Assembly: GCA_965237995.1 (NCBI GenBank)
Contig: CBDEGO010000004.1
Location: 1 to 64,000 of the forward strand
Source of the DNA: JAAELZ01 sp965237995
Lineage (GTDB): Bacteria > Pseudomonadota > Gammaproteobacteria > Arenicellales > Poriferihabitantaceae
Length of the DNA: 64,000 nt
Direction: 5' to 3'
The notes beneath the pieces are model-generated. The model worked only from the letters and a program-made list of their open reading frames with translations. It searched no databases and was not told the DNA's origin. Positions within the stretch are counted from its first letter, which is position 1; each line of letters starts with the position of its first letter. This document shows, in pieces, positions 36,001-45,704 of the stretch. A program made the position numbers and the translations under genes.

Positions 36001-36780
36001 CTAAACAGTGCCACCCAAAGAGCTTTCTAAAGTAGCGAGTTCTGCACCACCCGCCATCATGTCTTGCAATTCTTCAGGGCTAGCTTCTCCACGCTTGGCG
36101 GTGCCCAATGTTTTACCGCGATTAAGTACAGTAAATCGATCACCCACTGCCAATGCGTGGCGAACATTATGAGTTATAAAAACAACACCTACACCTTGCT
36201 TTCTGACGCGATCAACTGTGGCAAGTACATTAGAGGTTTGTCGCACACCAAGCGCCGAGGTTGGCTCATCCAAAATCAATACTTTAGCTCCAAAGTACAC
36301 GGCGCGGGCTATCGCGACCGTTTGCCTCTCTCCACCTGATAACGTACCTACCGCTTGCGAAGGAGACCTTAGGCTTATGCCAAACTGCTTCATAGTTTGC
36401 ATGGTCACTTCATGAGCAAGTTTACGATCAAAAAAGGAAATGCCGGCTACTTTTTTAGTAGGCTCGTTCCCCATAAAAAAGTTTCTTGCAACCGACATGA
36501 GTGAATTCATAGCCAAGTCTTGATATACCGTTGCTATGCCTGCATTGATAGCATCCCTTGGGCGTTTAAAATTTAACGGCTTTCCTTCAAAATATATTTG
36601 TCCTGCTGATGGCTTGTGCACACCAGACATAGTTTTTATTAACGTCGACTTTCCCGCACCGTTATCCCCCAAAAGACAATGACACTCTCCTGCGTATAGG
36701 TCTATCGAGACTCCGGACAAAGCAATTACCGAGCCGAAATGTTTCTCGATATTTTCCATTTTGATGATTGCATCAGTCAT
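36001..36780 (-). CDS. Sugar ABC transporter ATP-binding protein, single-domain (FrcA-like)
   Basis: 259 aa, half the size of RbsA-type ATPases that carry two cassettes. It has Walker A GDNGAGKST, signature LSGGERQTVAIARA, Walker B KVLILDEPTSALG and the switch His in ITHN. Single-cassette members such as FrcA pair as homodimers with a CUT2-type permease. The permease gene lies 1 bp upstream. Confidence 0.9.
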   Translation of the reverse strand: MTDAIIKMENIEKHFGSVIALSGVSIDLYAGECHCLLGDNGAGKSTLIKTMSGVHKPSAGQIYFEGKPLNFKRPRDAINAGIATVYQDLAMNSLMSVARNFFMGNEPTKKVAGISFFDRKLAHEVTMQTMKQFGISLRSPSQAVGTLSGGERQTVAIARAVYFGAKVLILDEPTSALGVRQTSNVLATVDRVRKQGVGVVFITHNVRHALAVGDRFTVLNRGKTLGTAKRGEASPEELQDMMAGGAELATLESSLGGTV

Positions 36781-36781
36781 T

Positions 36782-37906
36782 TTACTTCTCCCCGGTTATT
36801 TTACTGCGAATAGAAGTATTTAAGATTACCGCTAAAAGCAGAATTACGCCTAGGAACACACGAAACAATGAGCTTTCTACACCTGCAAAAAATAAACCCT
36901 GCTGTACAACACCAAATATTATCGCTCCCAGTGCCGCACCAATCACAGAACCATATCCCCCGGTAAGTAAAGCACCACCGATTACTACCGAAATGATCGC
37001 CTCAAACTCTTTCAATACTCCTCGATCAGCACCGGCAGATCCAAACTCCATTATTTGTGAAGTTGCAAATACACACGCACAAAATGCTGAAAACATAAAC
37101 ATTAGTATTTTTACTCGCCGTACTGGCACTCCAACATAACGAGCAGCCGTTGCGTTTCCACCCGCAGCAAATATCCAATTCCCAAACTTAGTTTTGGTTA
37201 ACAGTATATGTCCAAAAATGACTAAAATAACCGCCCATACAATTAACATAGGTATGCCATCTACTACCGGCATCCCTTCTCTGCTACCACGAGTAAATGT
37301 CTCTATCCAGCCATTATCCCCCATCCACTTAAATGCTCCCTCAAAGATTTTTCCACCAAAAATAGGCGCGAGCCAGTCATCAACTGCAGCTTCCCTCACT
37401 CCGCCGATGATAGTTTTGCTAGTAGTGGCAATAGAGGCGAAAATAGTTAAGCCTCTTAGGATAAATAGAAAAGCGAGTGTTACAATAAAACTAGGCAACC
37501 CAGTGCGTAGCACTATCCATCCATTTAATGCGCCTATTCCCATACATAGTATAAATGTAACAATAATCGCTAACCAAACCGGCCAAAGGAAGTGTACCGC
37601 TAATATAGCTATGCTCATTCCCGCAAAGCCGATCATTGAGCCAACCGATAGATCGAACTCTCCTGAAATCATCAACAAGCAAGCCCCAACCGAAATAATA
37701 ATAAATTGAGCTGATACAATGGACCAGTTCATTATCCCAGCAGGTCCAAACATGCCGGAGTCACTAGCAGTCAATAGAAAGAAAATAAAGACCAGTATCG
37801 CCCCGCATATACCGCCTAGTTCAGGGCGGATCAATGCTTGTCGCAGCCCAGACATAGCCTTTATTCTCTCATCTTGAATAGGCTCGTTTTGCTTTGCCTC
37901 TGACAT
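36782..37906 (-). CDS. Sugar ABC transporter permease (CUT2, RbsC/FrcC-like)
   Basis: 374 aa with about ten hydrophobic segments. It contains the motif GEFDLSVGSMIGFAGM conserved in RbsC-type permeases and the C-terminal GGVLTGG-like segment VVIGGALLTGGYGSVIGAALGA. It forms the inner-membrane channel as a homodimer. It belongs to the transporter of the inositol-type operon, with the binding protein upstream. Confidence 0.92.
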   Translation of the reverse strand: MSEAKQNEPIQDERIKAMSGLRQALIRPELGGICGAILVFIFFLLTASDSGMFGPAGIMNWSIVSAQFIIISVGACLLMISGEFDLSVGSMIGFAGMSIAILAVHFLWPVWLAIIVTFILCMGIGALNGWIVLRTGLPSFIVTLAFLFILRGLTIFASIATTSKTIIGGVREAAVDDWLAPIFGGKIFEGAFKWMGDNGWIETFTRGSREGMPVVDGIPMLIVWAVILVIFGHILLTKTKFGNWIFAAGGNATAARYVGVPVRRVKILMFMFSAFCACVFATSQIMEFGSAGADRGVLKEFEAIISVVIGGALLTGGYGSVIGAALGAIIFGVVQQGLFFAGVESSLFRVFLGVILLLAVILNTSIRSKITGEK

Positions 37907-37937
37907 AGCAGTATTTATCGTTTAAGTTGAAATAAAA

Positions 37938-37966
37938 AAACGGCTCTGCCATAAGCAAAGCCGTTT
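37938..37966 (-). terminator. Hairpin between binding-protein and permease genes
   Basis: 8-bp stem AAACGGCT / AGCCGTTT followed on the minus strand by a run of seven T. It lies 14 bp after the binding-protein stop, so probably a partial intra-operon terminator that raises binding-protein output. Confidence 0.8.
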
Positions 37967-37979
37967 CTGCTAAGTACGC

Positions 37980-38936
37980 TTACCGATATTCTCCAGCAAA
38001 TTGTTCTACTTTCTCTAACCCGTTCTTAGTCACAAAGCCCGGCCCAGAGTTAATGTTGTTACCTGGAAGTACGCCGTAGCGATCATAATTAGTCAACACT
38101 ACAACTGGAAGATAAGCTTGTAGGAAGGGCTGTTGGTCGATACCCCACTTAATAACGCCAGCTTTAATACCTTTAACAATATCTTCGCCAAGGTCAAAAG
38201 TTCCAAAGTAAATATCGCCAGCCATTCCATTTTCATCTAGCGCTAAAAGAGTTGGATCAGCCGAAGTTGGACCAAGGGTTAAAATGGCATCTGTATCTGG
38301 ATGAGCCGATAAATAAGCCAAAACTCGGTTCTTGATTTCAGCTGGATCTTGTCCAGAGTCAATCATTTGATCACCTAGGTCAACGCCTAAGCCATCAGCA
38401 AACCCCTGACAACGTTCGGTAGAAGATGGGCTAGAAATATAGTGATTTACACACAAGAAGCTACCGATTCCATCACGCGCAGCTCTTTGACCAGCCGCCA
38501 ATCCAGCATCATATTCAGGTTGGCCTACATACATCAATGCACCCACTTCTGCAGCTTGCGCCGGTGTACCAGAATTCATAATAATAACATTGATTCCTTG
38601 GTCAACAGCATTCTTGATAGGGCCTTTTAATACATCAAAATCAGATAAAGTAGTTATGATGCCATTAGGGCCCGATGCAGCTGCTTGGTCGATTATGCGT
38701 GCCATATCCGCTAAATCACCAGTAGGTGGATTACGATACTCTACCTGTACATCCATCTGCTCTCCAGCTAATGCAATGCCGTTTTTGATCGTGTTCCACC
38801 AGCTATCTGAATCAGGTGCGTGACTGACAAGTACATATTTTTCACCTGCTGCTTCAGCGGTTATTGACGTTAGTGTTAATGGTGCCGCTATGGTCATCAT
38901 TAACGCCATAGAAGCTAATAATTTACTTGGTTTCAT
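37980..38936 (-). CDS. Sugar ABC transporter periplasmic binding protein (inositol/ribose type)
   Basis: 318 aa with a signal peptide (LLASMALMMTIAAPLTLTSITAEAA, cleavage near residue 29). The mature domain is a type I periplasmic fold (KYVLVSHAPDSDSWWNTIKNGIALAGEQM, then ILTLGPTSADP and GIDQQPFLQAYLPVV). Two cysteines (FLCVNH and ERCQGF) may form a disulfide. It heads the operon of transporter, dehydrogenase, kinase, IolB and aldolase, so an inositol or related cyclitol is the best substrate guess. Confidence 0.9.
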   Translation of the reverse strand: MKPSKLLASMALMMTIAAPLTLTSITAEAAGEKYVLVSHAPDSDSWWNTIKNGIALAGEQMDVQVEYRNPPTGDLADMARIIDQAAASGPNGIITTLSDFDVLKGPIKNAVDQGINVIIMNSGTPAQAAEVGALMYVGQPEYDAGLAAGQRAARDGIGSFLCVNHYISSPSSTERCQGFADGLGVDLGDQMIDSGQDPAEIKNRVLAYLSAHPDTDAILTLGPTSADPTLLALDENGMAGDIYFGTFDLGEDIVKGIKAGVIKWGIDQQPFLQAYLPVVVLTNYDRYGVLPGNNINSGPGFVTKNGLEKVEQFAGEYR

Positions 38937-39354
38937 TAAATTTCCTCCTAAACTGGGTGTGATACCCGTATGTTTTTTTGATGGGCTAGGCCCGTTTTAG
39001 TTTGCTTACAAAATGAATTTTGTATTTCTATCTGTATATGTCAATTCACTAAAGCCGTGTTTATAACTAAAACCAAATCGAGCCTACTGCCGAATCTGGC
39101 CACTTTCAAAAATAAAATATACAGATAACTAGTTATACACAAATAGAATAATATTTGCAATAAATATAAAATAGAATATATATTCTATAATTTAAAAAAA
39201 CACGTATAATCTATCACACTCACTATCCAGTAAATTGGATATCAGTTTAGGTGTTTTACTGAAAATATAAACAAAACAGCTGGTTAAATCATATACATAC
39301 GATACGATACTTCCCTGTCTATAATATGCAAGAAATACGAATCGAGCATTCACA
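38937..39354. promoter_or_regulatory. Divergent control region of the two inositol-type operons
   Basis: 418 bp, very AT-rich, without a gene. Three dyads stand out. 39007-39024: TACAAAAT-GA-ATTTTGTA. 39125-39136: ATAACTAGTTAT. 39171-39188: perfect 18-bp ATAGAATATATATTCTAT, with a partial copy near 39143. The last is a good candidate RpiR operator in a shared promoter region. Confidence 0.6.
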
Positions 39355-40203
39355 ATGACTCCTAATAACTCTAAAATTACAACGCCTCCGAGAATTTTTA
39401 GTGAACTCGAAATTTGGTTAAAGGAGCGCTACACCACTATGCCTAAACGGCTGCGTTCAGTAGCGGAGTTTTCCCTAAGCCACCCTGAGGACATGGCATT
39501 AAACACTATTGCAGTGATAAGCGAAAAAGCCACTGTAACGCCTTCTTCTCTTGTTCGGTTTGCCAAGTCTATAGGTTATAGTGGCTTTAGCGACATGCAA
39601 GCTGTTTTCCAAGAAAGCATGCGGCATATGCCTCAGTCGTATATTCAAAGAATTCACGAAATAGACGAAGACAAGTCCTCAAATATGACTGTCTTAGAGC
39701 GCTTTAGTCAGGCCGCGGCATCATCTATACAAAAGCTAAAACAGCAGGCGAACGAACAAGCTATCTTGTTAGCAGCGCAAAAGCTCGCTGACGCAGGCCA
39801 CATATATATAGTAGGTCGAGGCCGAGCCACCCCAGTTATCGCCTATCTTCAATACACCTTATTACAGCTAGGCATTCAAACCAGCACTATTGATGATACT
39901 GCCGGCTCAATGAACGACAAAGTTCGCCTAATCAAACCCCATGAAGCGTTAATCGCCATTAGCTTTAAACCTTACACCGCGAATACCGAAGAGTTGGTAA
40001 AGAGCTGCCGGGAAAACGGTGTGCCGGTTATTTCAATTACAGATTCCAGTCTTAGTCCTATTGCACATAGTGAAAATATTTTTCTTCAAGCACATGAAGA
40101 TCAAATTGGTGAAATTCGAGGGTTATCCGCAACTATGTGCCTCGCTCTATGTTTGGCAGTAGAAACAGGAAAGTACCACTCTTTGAAAACGCTAAATCCC
40201 TAA
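39355..40203 (+). CDS. RpiR-family transcriptional regulator (probable inositol regulator)
   Basis: 282 aa. It has an N-terminal HTH_6 domain, about residues 10-85 (LRSVAEFSLSHPEDMALNTIAVISEKATVTPSSLVRFAKSIGYSGFSDMQ). A C-terminal SIS sugar-isomerase-like domain, about 125-260, contains IYIVGRGRATPVIAYLQ and ALIAISFKPYTANT and binds phosphosugars. It lies 3 bp before iolC, so it is the first gene of the iol operon and faces the divergent transport operon. Confidence 0.9.
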   Translation: MTPNNSKITTPPRIFSELEIWLKERYTTMPKRLRSVAEFSLSHPEDMALNTIAVISEKATVTPSSLVRFAKSIGYSGFSDMQAVFQESMRHMPQSYIQRIHEIDEDKSSNMTVLERFSQAAASSIQKLKQQANEQAILLAAQKLADAGHIYIVGRGRATPVIAYLQYTLLQLGIQTSTIDDTAGSMNDKVRLIKPHEALIAISFKPYTANTEELVKSCRENGVPVISITDSSLSPIAHSENIFLQAHEDQIGEIRGLSATMCLALCLAVETGKYHSLKTLNP

Positions 40204-40206
40204 ACT

Positions 40207-42117
40207 ATGACTGGTATACCAAACAAACCTTTCGATGTTTTATGTATTGGCCGAGCGGGTGTAGACTTATACGGCCAGCAAGTCGGAGGCCGGCTTGAAG
40301 ACATGGGCAGTTTTGCAAAATATGTAGGCGGCAGCCCAACTAACACCGCTATAGGAGCTGCACGCCTTGGACTTAAGGCAGCGCTTTTAGCTAGGGTAGG
40401 CGATGAGCACATGGGGAGATTCATACGAGAGAGCTTAGCCGCTGAAGGCGTTGACACTTCTCAAGTAAAAACAGACCCAGAAAGATTAACTGCTTTAGTG
40501 CTATTAGGCATTCAAGATGAAGAACAATTCCCTCTCATTTTTTATCGTGAAAACTGCGCCGACATGGCACTATGCGAAGATGATGTGAACTCGGAATTTA
40601 TCCAGCAAGTTAGCGCCGTTGTGGTGTCCGGAACCCACCTAAGTACCCAAAAAGTTTCAGACGCGAGTTGTAAAGCGATAAAACTGGCACACGAAAACGG
40701 CGCTAAAGTTGCGTTAGATATCGACTATCGACCTAATCTTTGGAACGTCGCAGGACACGGAGACGGCGAGTCTCGGTTTGTGGCCGACCAAGGCGTAACT
40801 AAACATCTTCAAGGTTTTTTACGAAGTTGTGATGTTATTGTTGGTACGGAGGAAGAGTTTCACATCGCCGGCGGAACGGAAGACACGCTTTTAGCGCTTG
40901 CAAATGTACGAGAACTGACGGACGCCACCTTAGTTTGTAAGCGAGGCGCTATGGGCTGTAGCGTATTTGAATCAGAAGTCAGCACTTGGGACAACGCAAT
41001 TTCTGGCAAAGGCTTTCAAGTAGAAGTATTTAACGTATTGGGCGCCGGAGACGCTTTTATGGCAGGTTTATTGCGCGGCTGGCTGCGCAATGAATCTTGG
41101 GAAACCATCTGCACTTATGCCAACGCCTGCGGGGCTATAGCAGTATCTCGTCATGGTTGTTCGCCTGCATACCCTTCAGAATTAGAATTGTTTGAATTCA
41201 TTCGCAATGGAAGCGCTTGCAGTGCTGTCAGAAATGATCACAGATTGAATCACCTTCACTCTGCAACCACTCGCCGTAAAAAATATAAGCACCTTATGGC
41301 CTTTGCATTTGATCATCGACATCAATTTATTGCCTGGGCCGAAGAGTATGGTCGTAGCATGAAGGTTATCGACCAATTTAAGCAGTTAGCTTGGACAGCA
41401 GCGGAACAAGAAGCACAAGGCATGGAGGGCTTTGGCGTATTGATAGATGATATGACAGGACGATCTGCCCTTCATGCTGCTACTTCATCACCGGCATGGG
41501 TTGGTCGACCAATTGAAAAATCCGGCGTATTTCCACTCGAATTTGAGGGCAGCGGGGACTTAGCCCAGCATATTTCGGACTGGCCGCTGACACAAACGGT
41601 GAAAGTACTATGCCCCTTTAGGTTAGATGATGATGAAGGCATCCGTCAGCACCACGAAAAAATGATAGGTAAGGTTCAACGAGCCTGCCGCCACACTGGG
41701 CATGAATGGTTGCTCGAAATTATTACCGCTCGTAACAATTGTCCTCCTCATTTCAATAGTGTTCCAGATATTATGAGGTATTTTTATGAGCGCAATTTAA
41801 TGCCAGACTGGTGGAAACTAGAGCCTGGGCAAACTGCCAGTTACTGGAAAGAAATCGGTTTAGTTATTGAATCTCACGACCCACATTGCCAAGGCGTTAT
41901 TGCGCTAGGGCTAGATGGCTCAATCGATTCTATCAGTCAGTCTTATAAAGCAGCCACTATCGAACCCCGGGTTATAGGTTTTGCTGTCGGTAGAACCATC
42001 TTTGCCCAAGTTGCGAAAGACTGGCTCTCTGAAAATATTGACGATGAGACAGCGATAAAAACAATGAGAGTAAACTATCGGACGTTAATTAATGCTTGGA
42101 AATTTGCTAAAGCATAA
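40207..42117 (+). CDS. iolC: IolC fused to DUF2090: 5-dehydro-2-deoxygluconokinase with aldolase-like domain
   Basis: 636 aa. Residues about 1-330 are a PfkB kinase (FDVLCIGRAGVDLYGQQ, GGSPTNTAIGAARLG, NVLGAGDAFMAGLL). Residues about 350-635 form the DUF2090 domain (LMAFAFDHRHQFIAWAEEYG, GFGVLIDDMTG, VIGFAVGRTIFAQV), which resembles an aldolase barrel. Such fusions are common in proteobacterial inositol clusters. It phosphorylates DKG; the second domain may cleave the product. A separate aldolase also exists at 32162. Confidence 0.93.
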   Translation: MTGIPNKPFDVLCIGRAGVDLYGQQVGGRLEDMGSFAKYVGGSPTNTAIGAARLGLKAALLARVGDEHMGRFIRESLAAEGVDTSQVKTDPERLTALVLLGIQDEEQFPLIFYRENCADMALCEDDVNSEFIQQVSAVVVSGTHLSTQKVSDASCKAIKLAHENGAKVALDIDYRPNLWNVAGHGDGESRFVADQGVTKHLQGFLRSCDVIVGTEEEFHIAGGTEDTLLALANVRELTDATLVCKRGAMGCSVFESEVSTWDNAISGKGFQVEVFNVLGAGDAFMAGLLRGWLRNESWETICTYANACGAIAVSRHGCSPAYPSELELFEFIRNGSACSAVRNDHRLNHLHSATTRRKKYKHLMAFAFDHRHQFIAWAEEYGRSMKVIDQFKQLAWTAAEQEAQGMEGFGVLIDDMTGRSALHAATSSPAWVGRPIEKSGVFPLEFEGSGDLAQHISDWPLTQTVKVLCPFRLDDDEGIRQHHEKMIGKVQRACRHTGHEWLLEIITARNNCPPHFNSVPDIMRYFYERNLMPDWWKLEPGQTASYWKEIGLVIESHDPHCQGVIALGLDGSIDSISQSYKAATIEPRVIGFAVGRTIFAQVAKDWLSENIDDETAIKTMRVNYRTLINAWKFAKA

Positions 42118-42152
42118 ACTAACTACGCCTCTATCAGATTAATTTAAAACTA

Positions 42153-43991
42153 ATGAAGACTATTCGCTTAACTACAGCACAAGCGCTGGTTCGCTTTCTT
42201 ATAAATCAATATATTCGTCATGATGATGGCACTGAGTCTCCCCTGTTTGCCGGAGTGTGGGCAATCTTTGGACATGGCAATGTTGCAGGCATCGGTGAGG
42301 CACTTTATCAAGTAAAAGATCAGCTACCCACTTATCGCGGACACAACGAACAAAGCATGGCGCACATCGCCATCGCTTATGCAAAAGCTAAACAACGTCA
42401 ACAAATAATGGTAGCCACATCTTCTATTGGGCCGGGTGCTACCAATATGGTGACTGCTGCTGCCTTAGCTTATGTCAATCGCTTACCCGTCTTATTAGTA
42501 CCCGGTGACGTATTTGCGTCTGGCTTGCCTGACCCAGTCTTACAGCAAGCTGAAAATTTTAGTGACGGCAGTGCAACCGTAAATGATACCTTCCGTTCTG
42601 TTAGCCGCTATTTTCACCGTATTAGACGCCCTGAACAGCTCGTTCAGGCGCTGCCTAGAGCAATGGTTGCCTTAACCGACCCAGCGCAGTGTGGTCCGGC
42701 CACAATCAGTGTTTGCCAAGACGTTCAATCAGAGGCGTTCGACTTCCCTGAAGTCATGTTTGAACGGCGTGTGACAAAAATGCGTAGGCAAGCTCCTGAT
42801 ACCGATGAACTTGCTTCGGTCATTGCGTGTATTAAAAAAGCGCAAAGGCCGATTATTGTTGCCGGTGGAGGCGTCCATTACTCTGGTGCGCAACGCCAAT
42901 TGCAAGCGTTTACAGAGCTACATAAAATCCCTGTTGTTGAAACTCAGGCAGGTAAATCTGCGCTAAGCGCCGAGCACGCATTGAATTTAGGCGCTATCGG
43001 CGTAACCGGTGTTGACTGCGCCAATGCCCTTGCACGGGAAGCGGATGTAATTATAGCGGTAGGCACTCGCTTACAGGACTTCACCACTGGTTCTAACAGT
43101 CTATTTAGGGGCACGGTGATACAACTCAACGTTCAAGCTTTAGATGCCATCAAATTTCGTGCATTACCCTGTGTAGGCGATGCAAAACTGGGTTTAGAGC
43201 TTATCACCGAAACTCTAGGAACCTACCAATCAAGTTTGGAATGGCAGAACTATGCTACTCAGGAAAAACTTAAATGGGCAGACGTTCAAGATAGCATTTT
43301 AATTGCAGATGACACCACAAGCATTCCAACTGATGCGCAAGTTATTGGCGCAGTAAACCAAAGTGTAGCAGTCGATACAATAGTAGTAGGGGCTGCCGGC
43401 AGCCTACCTTCTGAGCTTCATAAGCACTGGAAAAGCCAAACTATTGGCGGATATCATATGGAATATGGTTATTCTTGCATGGGCTACGAGATCGCCGGCG
43501 GCGTTGGGGTCAAGCTAGCTAAACCCGAGCAAGACGTCGTCGTAATGGTGGGTGACGGTTCTTATTTAATGATGAATTCTGATATTGCCACGGCAGTGAG
43601 CCTAAGCTTACAAATGTGCATTGTTGTTTTGGACAACCGTGGGTTTAGTTGTATAAATCGTTTACAGATGGCCACTGGAGGAGCAAGCTTTAATAATTTA
43701 TTAGAAGATACGCTCAATCATGGCCTAGCAGATATAGATTTTACTATGCACGCGCGGTCTATGGGTGCGAATGCCATACACGTCAACAACATTGGCGAGC
43801 TAAAAAATGCCGTTGCAAACGCCTCAGAGAACAGTGGTGTCACTGTTGTAGTCATTGATACCGATCCGCTCCACTCTTCGCCTGGCGGCTGCTGGTGGGA
43901 AGTTGAAGTACCGGAAGTATCCAAACGAGAACAAGTCGTCAAGCAACATTATGCAGCTGTTGCGAAACGGAAATCAGAAAGAGGTTATTAA
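42153..43991 (+). CDS. iolD: 3D-trihydroxycyclohexane-1,2-dione hydrolase (IolD)
   Basis: 612 aa, a ThDP-dependent enzyme. The N-terminal domain shows IFGHGNVAGIGEAL and the catalytic Glu region HNEQSMAHIAIAYAKA. The C-terminal ThDP motif is VMVGDGSYLMMNSDIATA followed by VVLDNRGF. It opens the ring of the diketo-inositol to 5-deoxy-glucuronate. It follows iolC by 35 bp and its stop overlaps the iolB start (TAATG). Confidence 0.95.
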   Translation: MKTIRLTTAQALVRFLINQYIRHDDGTESPLFAGVWAIFGHGNVAGIGEALYQVKDQLPTYRGHNEQSMAHIAIAYAKAKQRQQIMVATSSIGPGATNMVTAAALAYVNRLPVLLVPGDVFASGLPDPVLQQAENFSDGSATVNDTFRSVSRYFHRIRRPEQLVQALPRAMVALTDPAQCGPATISVCQDVQSEAFDFPEVMFERRVTKMRRQAPDTDELASVIACIKKAQRPIIVAGGGVHYSGAQRQLQAFTELHKIPVVETQAGKSALSAEHALNLGAIGVTGVDCANALAREADVIIAVGTRLQDFTTGSNSLFRGTVIQLNVQALDAIKFRALPCVGDAKLGLELITETLGTYQSSLEWQNYATQEKLKWADVQDSILIADDTTSIPTDAQVIGAVNQSVAVDTIVVGAAGSLPSELHKHWKSQTIGGYHMEYGYSCMGYEIAGGVGVKLAKPEQDVVVMVGDGSYLMMNSDIATAVSLSLQMCIVVLDNRGFSCINRLQMATGGASFNNLLEDTLNHGLADIDFTMHARSMGANAIHVNNIGELKNAVANASENSGVTVVVIDTDPLHSSPGGCWWEVEVPEVSKREQVVKQHYAAVAKRKSERGY

Positions 43992-44785
43992 TGAGTCAAC
44001 TATTAGTCAAACCGAATGCCGGCTCAAAAGCACTAGAGATCACGCCTACTAGTGCCGGCTGGAATTATGTTGGGTTTTCACTCCATCATCTGAAAAAGAA
44101 CCAACATATTTCAATTCGCCAGACTGACCGCGAGCTTTGCCTTGTGGTGCTATCTGGTATCGCAACGATTAAGGTACAAGGTAAAACTTGGTCCGAAATT
44201 GGCGGCCGCGCTAACGTTTTCGAAGACAAAGCGCCTGGTGTTGTTTATGTACCCAATGGCGAATTGTCTGAAGTTACAGCTAACAGCGCAGTAGAACTTG
44301 CGGTCTGCAGCTCACCTGGAGATGCTAGCTTCAATACAGCCAGAGAAATCAGCGCGGACCAGATGCCTCAAGAGGTTAGAGGGAAAAGCACAAATACCCG
44401 CTACGTCCGAAATATCCTACCTGAAACCGAGCCCGCTTATAGTTTATTGGTAGTCGAAGTCATTACTCCTTCTGGCCATTGGTCTTCCTACCCTCCGCAT
44501 AAACATGACCGCGATGCCTTACCTGATGAAAGTTTATTAGAAGAAGTGTATTACCACCGTATAAACCCTGCCTCCGGATATATTCATCAACGAGTTTACA
44601 CCGATGACCGAAGCATTGATGAAACACTAAGCGCCGAAGACGGAGATGTAGTTTTGGTTCCCAAAGGATACCACCCTGTTGGCGTACCCCATGGATATAC
44701 CAGCTACTACCTTAATGTCATGGCAGGCCCAATACGAGAGTGGCATTTCGCCAACGACCCTGCTCACGAATGGATAATTACTTAA
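43991..44785 (+). CDS. iolB: 5-deoxy-glucuronate isomerase (IolB), second copy in window
   Basis: 264 aa bicupin with the metal motif YPPHKHDRDALPDESLLEEVYYHR and PKGYHPVGVPHGYTSYYLNVMAG. It converts 5-deoxy-glucuronate to DKG. Its ATG overlaps the iolD stop by one base, so translation is probably coupled. It is markedly different from the copy at 33004-33843, which argues against recent tandem duplication. Confidence 0.94.
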   Translation: MSQLLVKPNAGSKALEITPTSAGWNYVGFSLHHLKKNQHISIRQTDRELCLVVLSGIATIKVQGKTWSEIGGRANVFEDKAPGVVYVPNGELSEVTANSAVELAVCSSPGDASFNTAREISADQMPQEVRGKSTNTRYVRNILPETEPAYSLLVVEVITPSGHWSSYPPHKHDRDALPDESLLEEVYYHRINPASGYIHQRVYTDDRSIDETLSAEDGDVVLVPKGYHPVGVPHGYTSYYLNVMAGPIREWHFANDPAHEWIIT

Positions 44786-44798
44786 CTGAAATAGTACA

Positions 44799-45698
44799 AT
44801 GAATATACAAATTGGTATGTCTCCTATTTCTTGGTCCAATGATGATTTGCCGCAATTAGGCGGAGAAACTTCATTAGAGACATGCTTACGTGAAACACGA
44901 CTTGCAGGCTACACGGGCACAGAGATGGGAGGGAAGTTTCCAAAGGAAGCGAAGGCTTTAAAAAAGTCATTAGACGAGCACGATCTAAAACTTGTCTCTG
45001 GCTGGTATTCTGGACAGTTGCTCAATAATTCTCTGCAACAAGAACTAGAGAGAGTTAAACCCCAGCTTGAACTATTCACAGAATTAAATGCCCCTGTTAT
45101 CGTTTACGGTGAAACTTACGAAACCGTACAAAATAGGCAAGACAAGTCTATGTCTAAAAAGCCTTCGCTAGAAAAGTCAAAATTCGCAGCATACGGTGAG
45201 CGTGTGACTGCCCTAGCCGACTATTGCTTAAGCCAAGGCGTCCCTCTTACGTTTCATCACCATATGGGAACGGGGGTAGAAAGTGAGCAGGAATTAGACT
45301 TAGTTATGGAGAACACGGATCAAAGCGTGGGACTTTTAGTAGACACTGGCCATCTCGTATTTGCCGGAGGTAACGTATTGCACGTAATCAATAAGTACGG
45401 TGCACGCATTAATCATGTCCACGCTAAAGATATTCGTGCAGATGTACTAAAAACAGTTGATAAAGAAAGTGACTCTTTTCTAGACTGTGTATTACGCGGG
45501 GTCTTTACTGTACCTGGTGACGGCATGATCGACTTTAACGCGATCGTCCAAGCACTGGCAGATCACAGGTACGAGGGTTGGATTATCGTCGAAGCAGAAC
45601 AGGATCCCGCACTCGCCGACCCATACGAATATGCATGCATTGGTTATAAAGCTTTAACGCAAGCGGCGAGTATGGCTGGTTACAATATCATTCCTTAA
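44799..45698 (+). CDS. iolE: Myo-inosose-2 dehydratase (IolE)
   Basis: 299 aa, a xylose-isomerase-like TIM barrel. The start IQIGMSPISWSNDDLPQLGG and the segment TGTEMGGKFPK are IolE signatures. Metal-site regions include FHHHMGTGVE, LVDTGHLVFAG and INHVHAKDIR. It dehydrates 2-keto-myo-inositol. It lies 13 bp after iolB. Confidence 0.94.
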   Translation: MNIQIGMSPISWSNDDLPQLGGETSLETCLRETRLAGYTGTEMGGKFPKEAKALKKSLDEHDLKLVSGWYSGQLLNNSLQQELERVKPQLELFTELNAPVIVYGETYETVQNRQDKSMSKKPSLEKSKFAAYGERVTALADYCLSQGVPLTFHHHMGTGVESEQELDLVMENTDQSVGLLVDTGHLVFAGGNVLHVINKYGARINHVHAKDIRADVLKTVDKESDSFLDCVLRGVFTVPGDGMIDFNAIVQALADHRYEGWIIVEAEQDPALADPYEYACIGYKALTQAASMAGYNIIP

Positions 45699-45704
45699 AA
45701 TTTC

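Noticed and set aside
40212..40221. Perfect palindrome TGGTATACCA, similar to the GntR operator at 3361
   Set aside because: It lies inside the first codons of iolC, is 2 bp shorter, and belongs to an RpiR-controlled operon; most likely coincidence.
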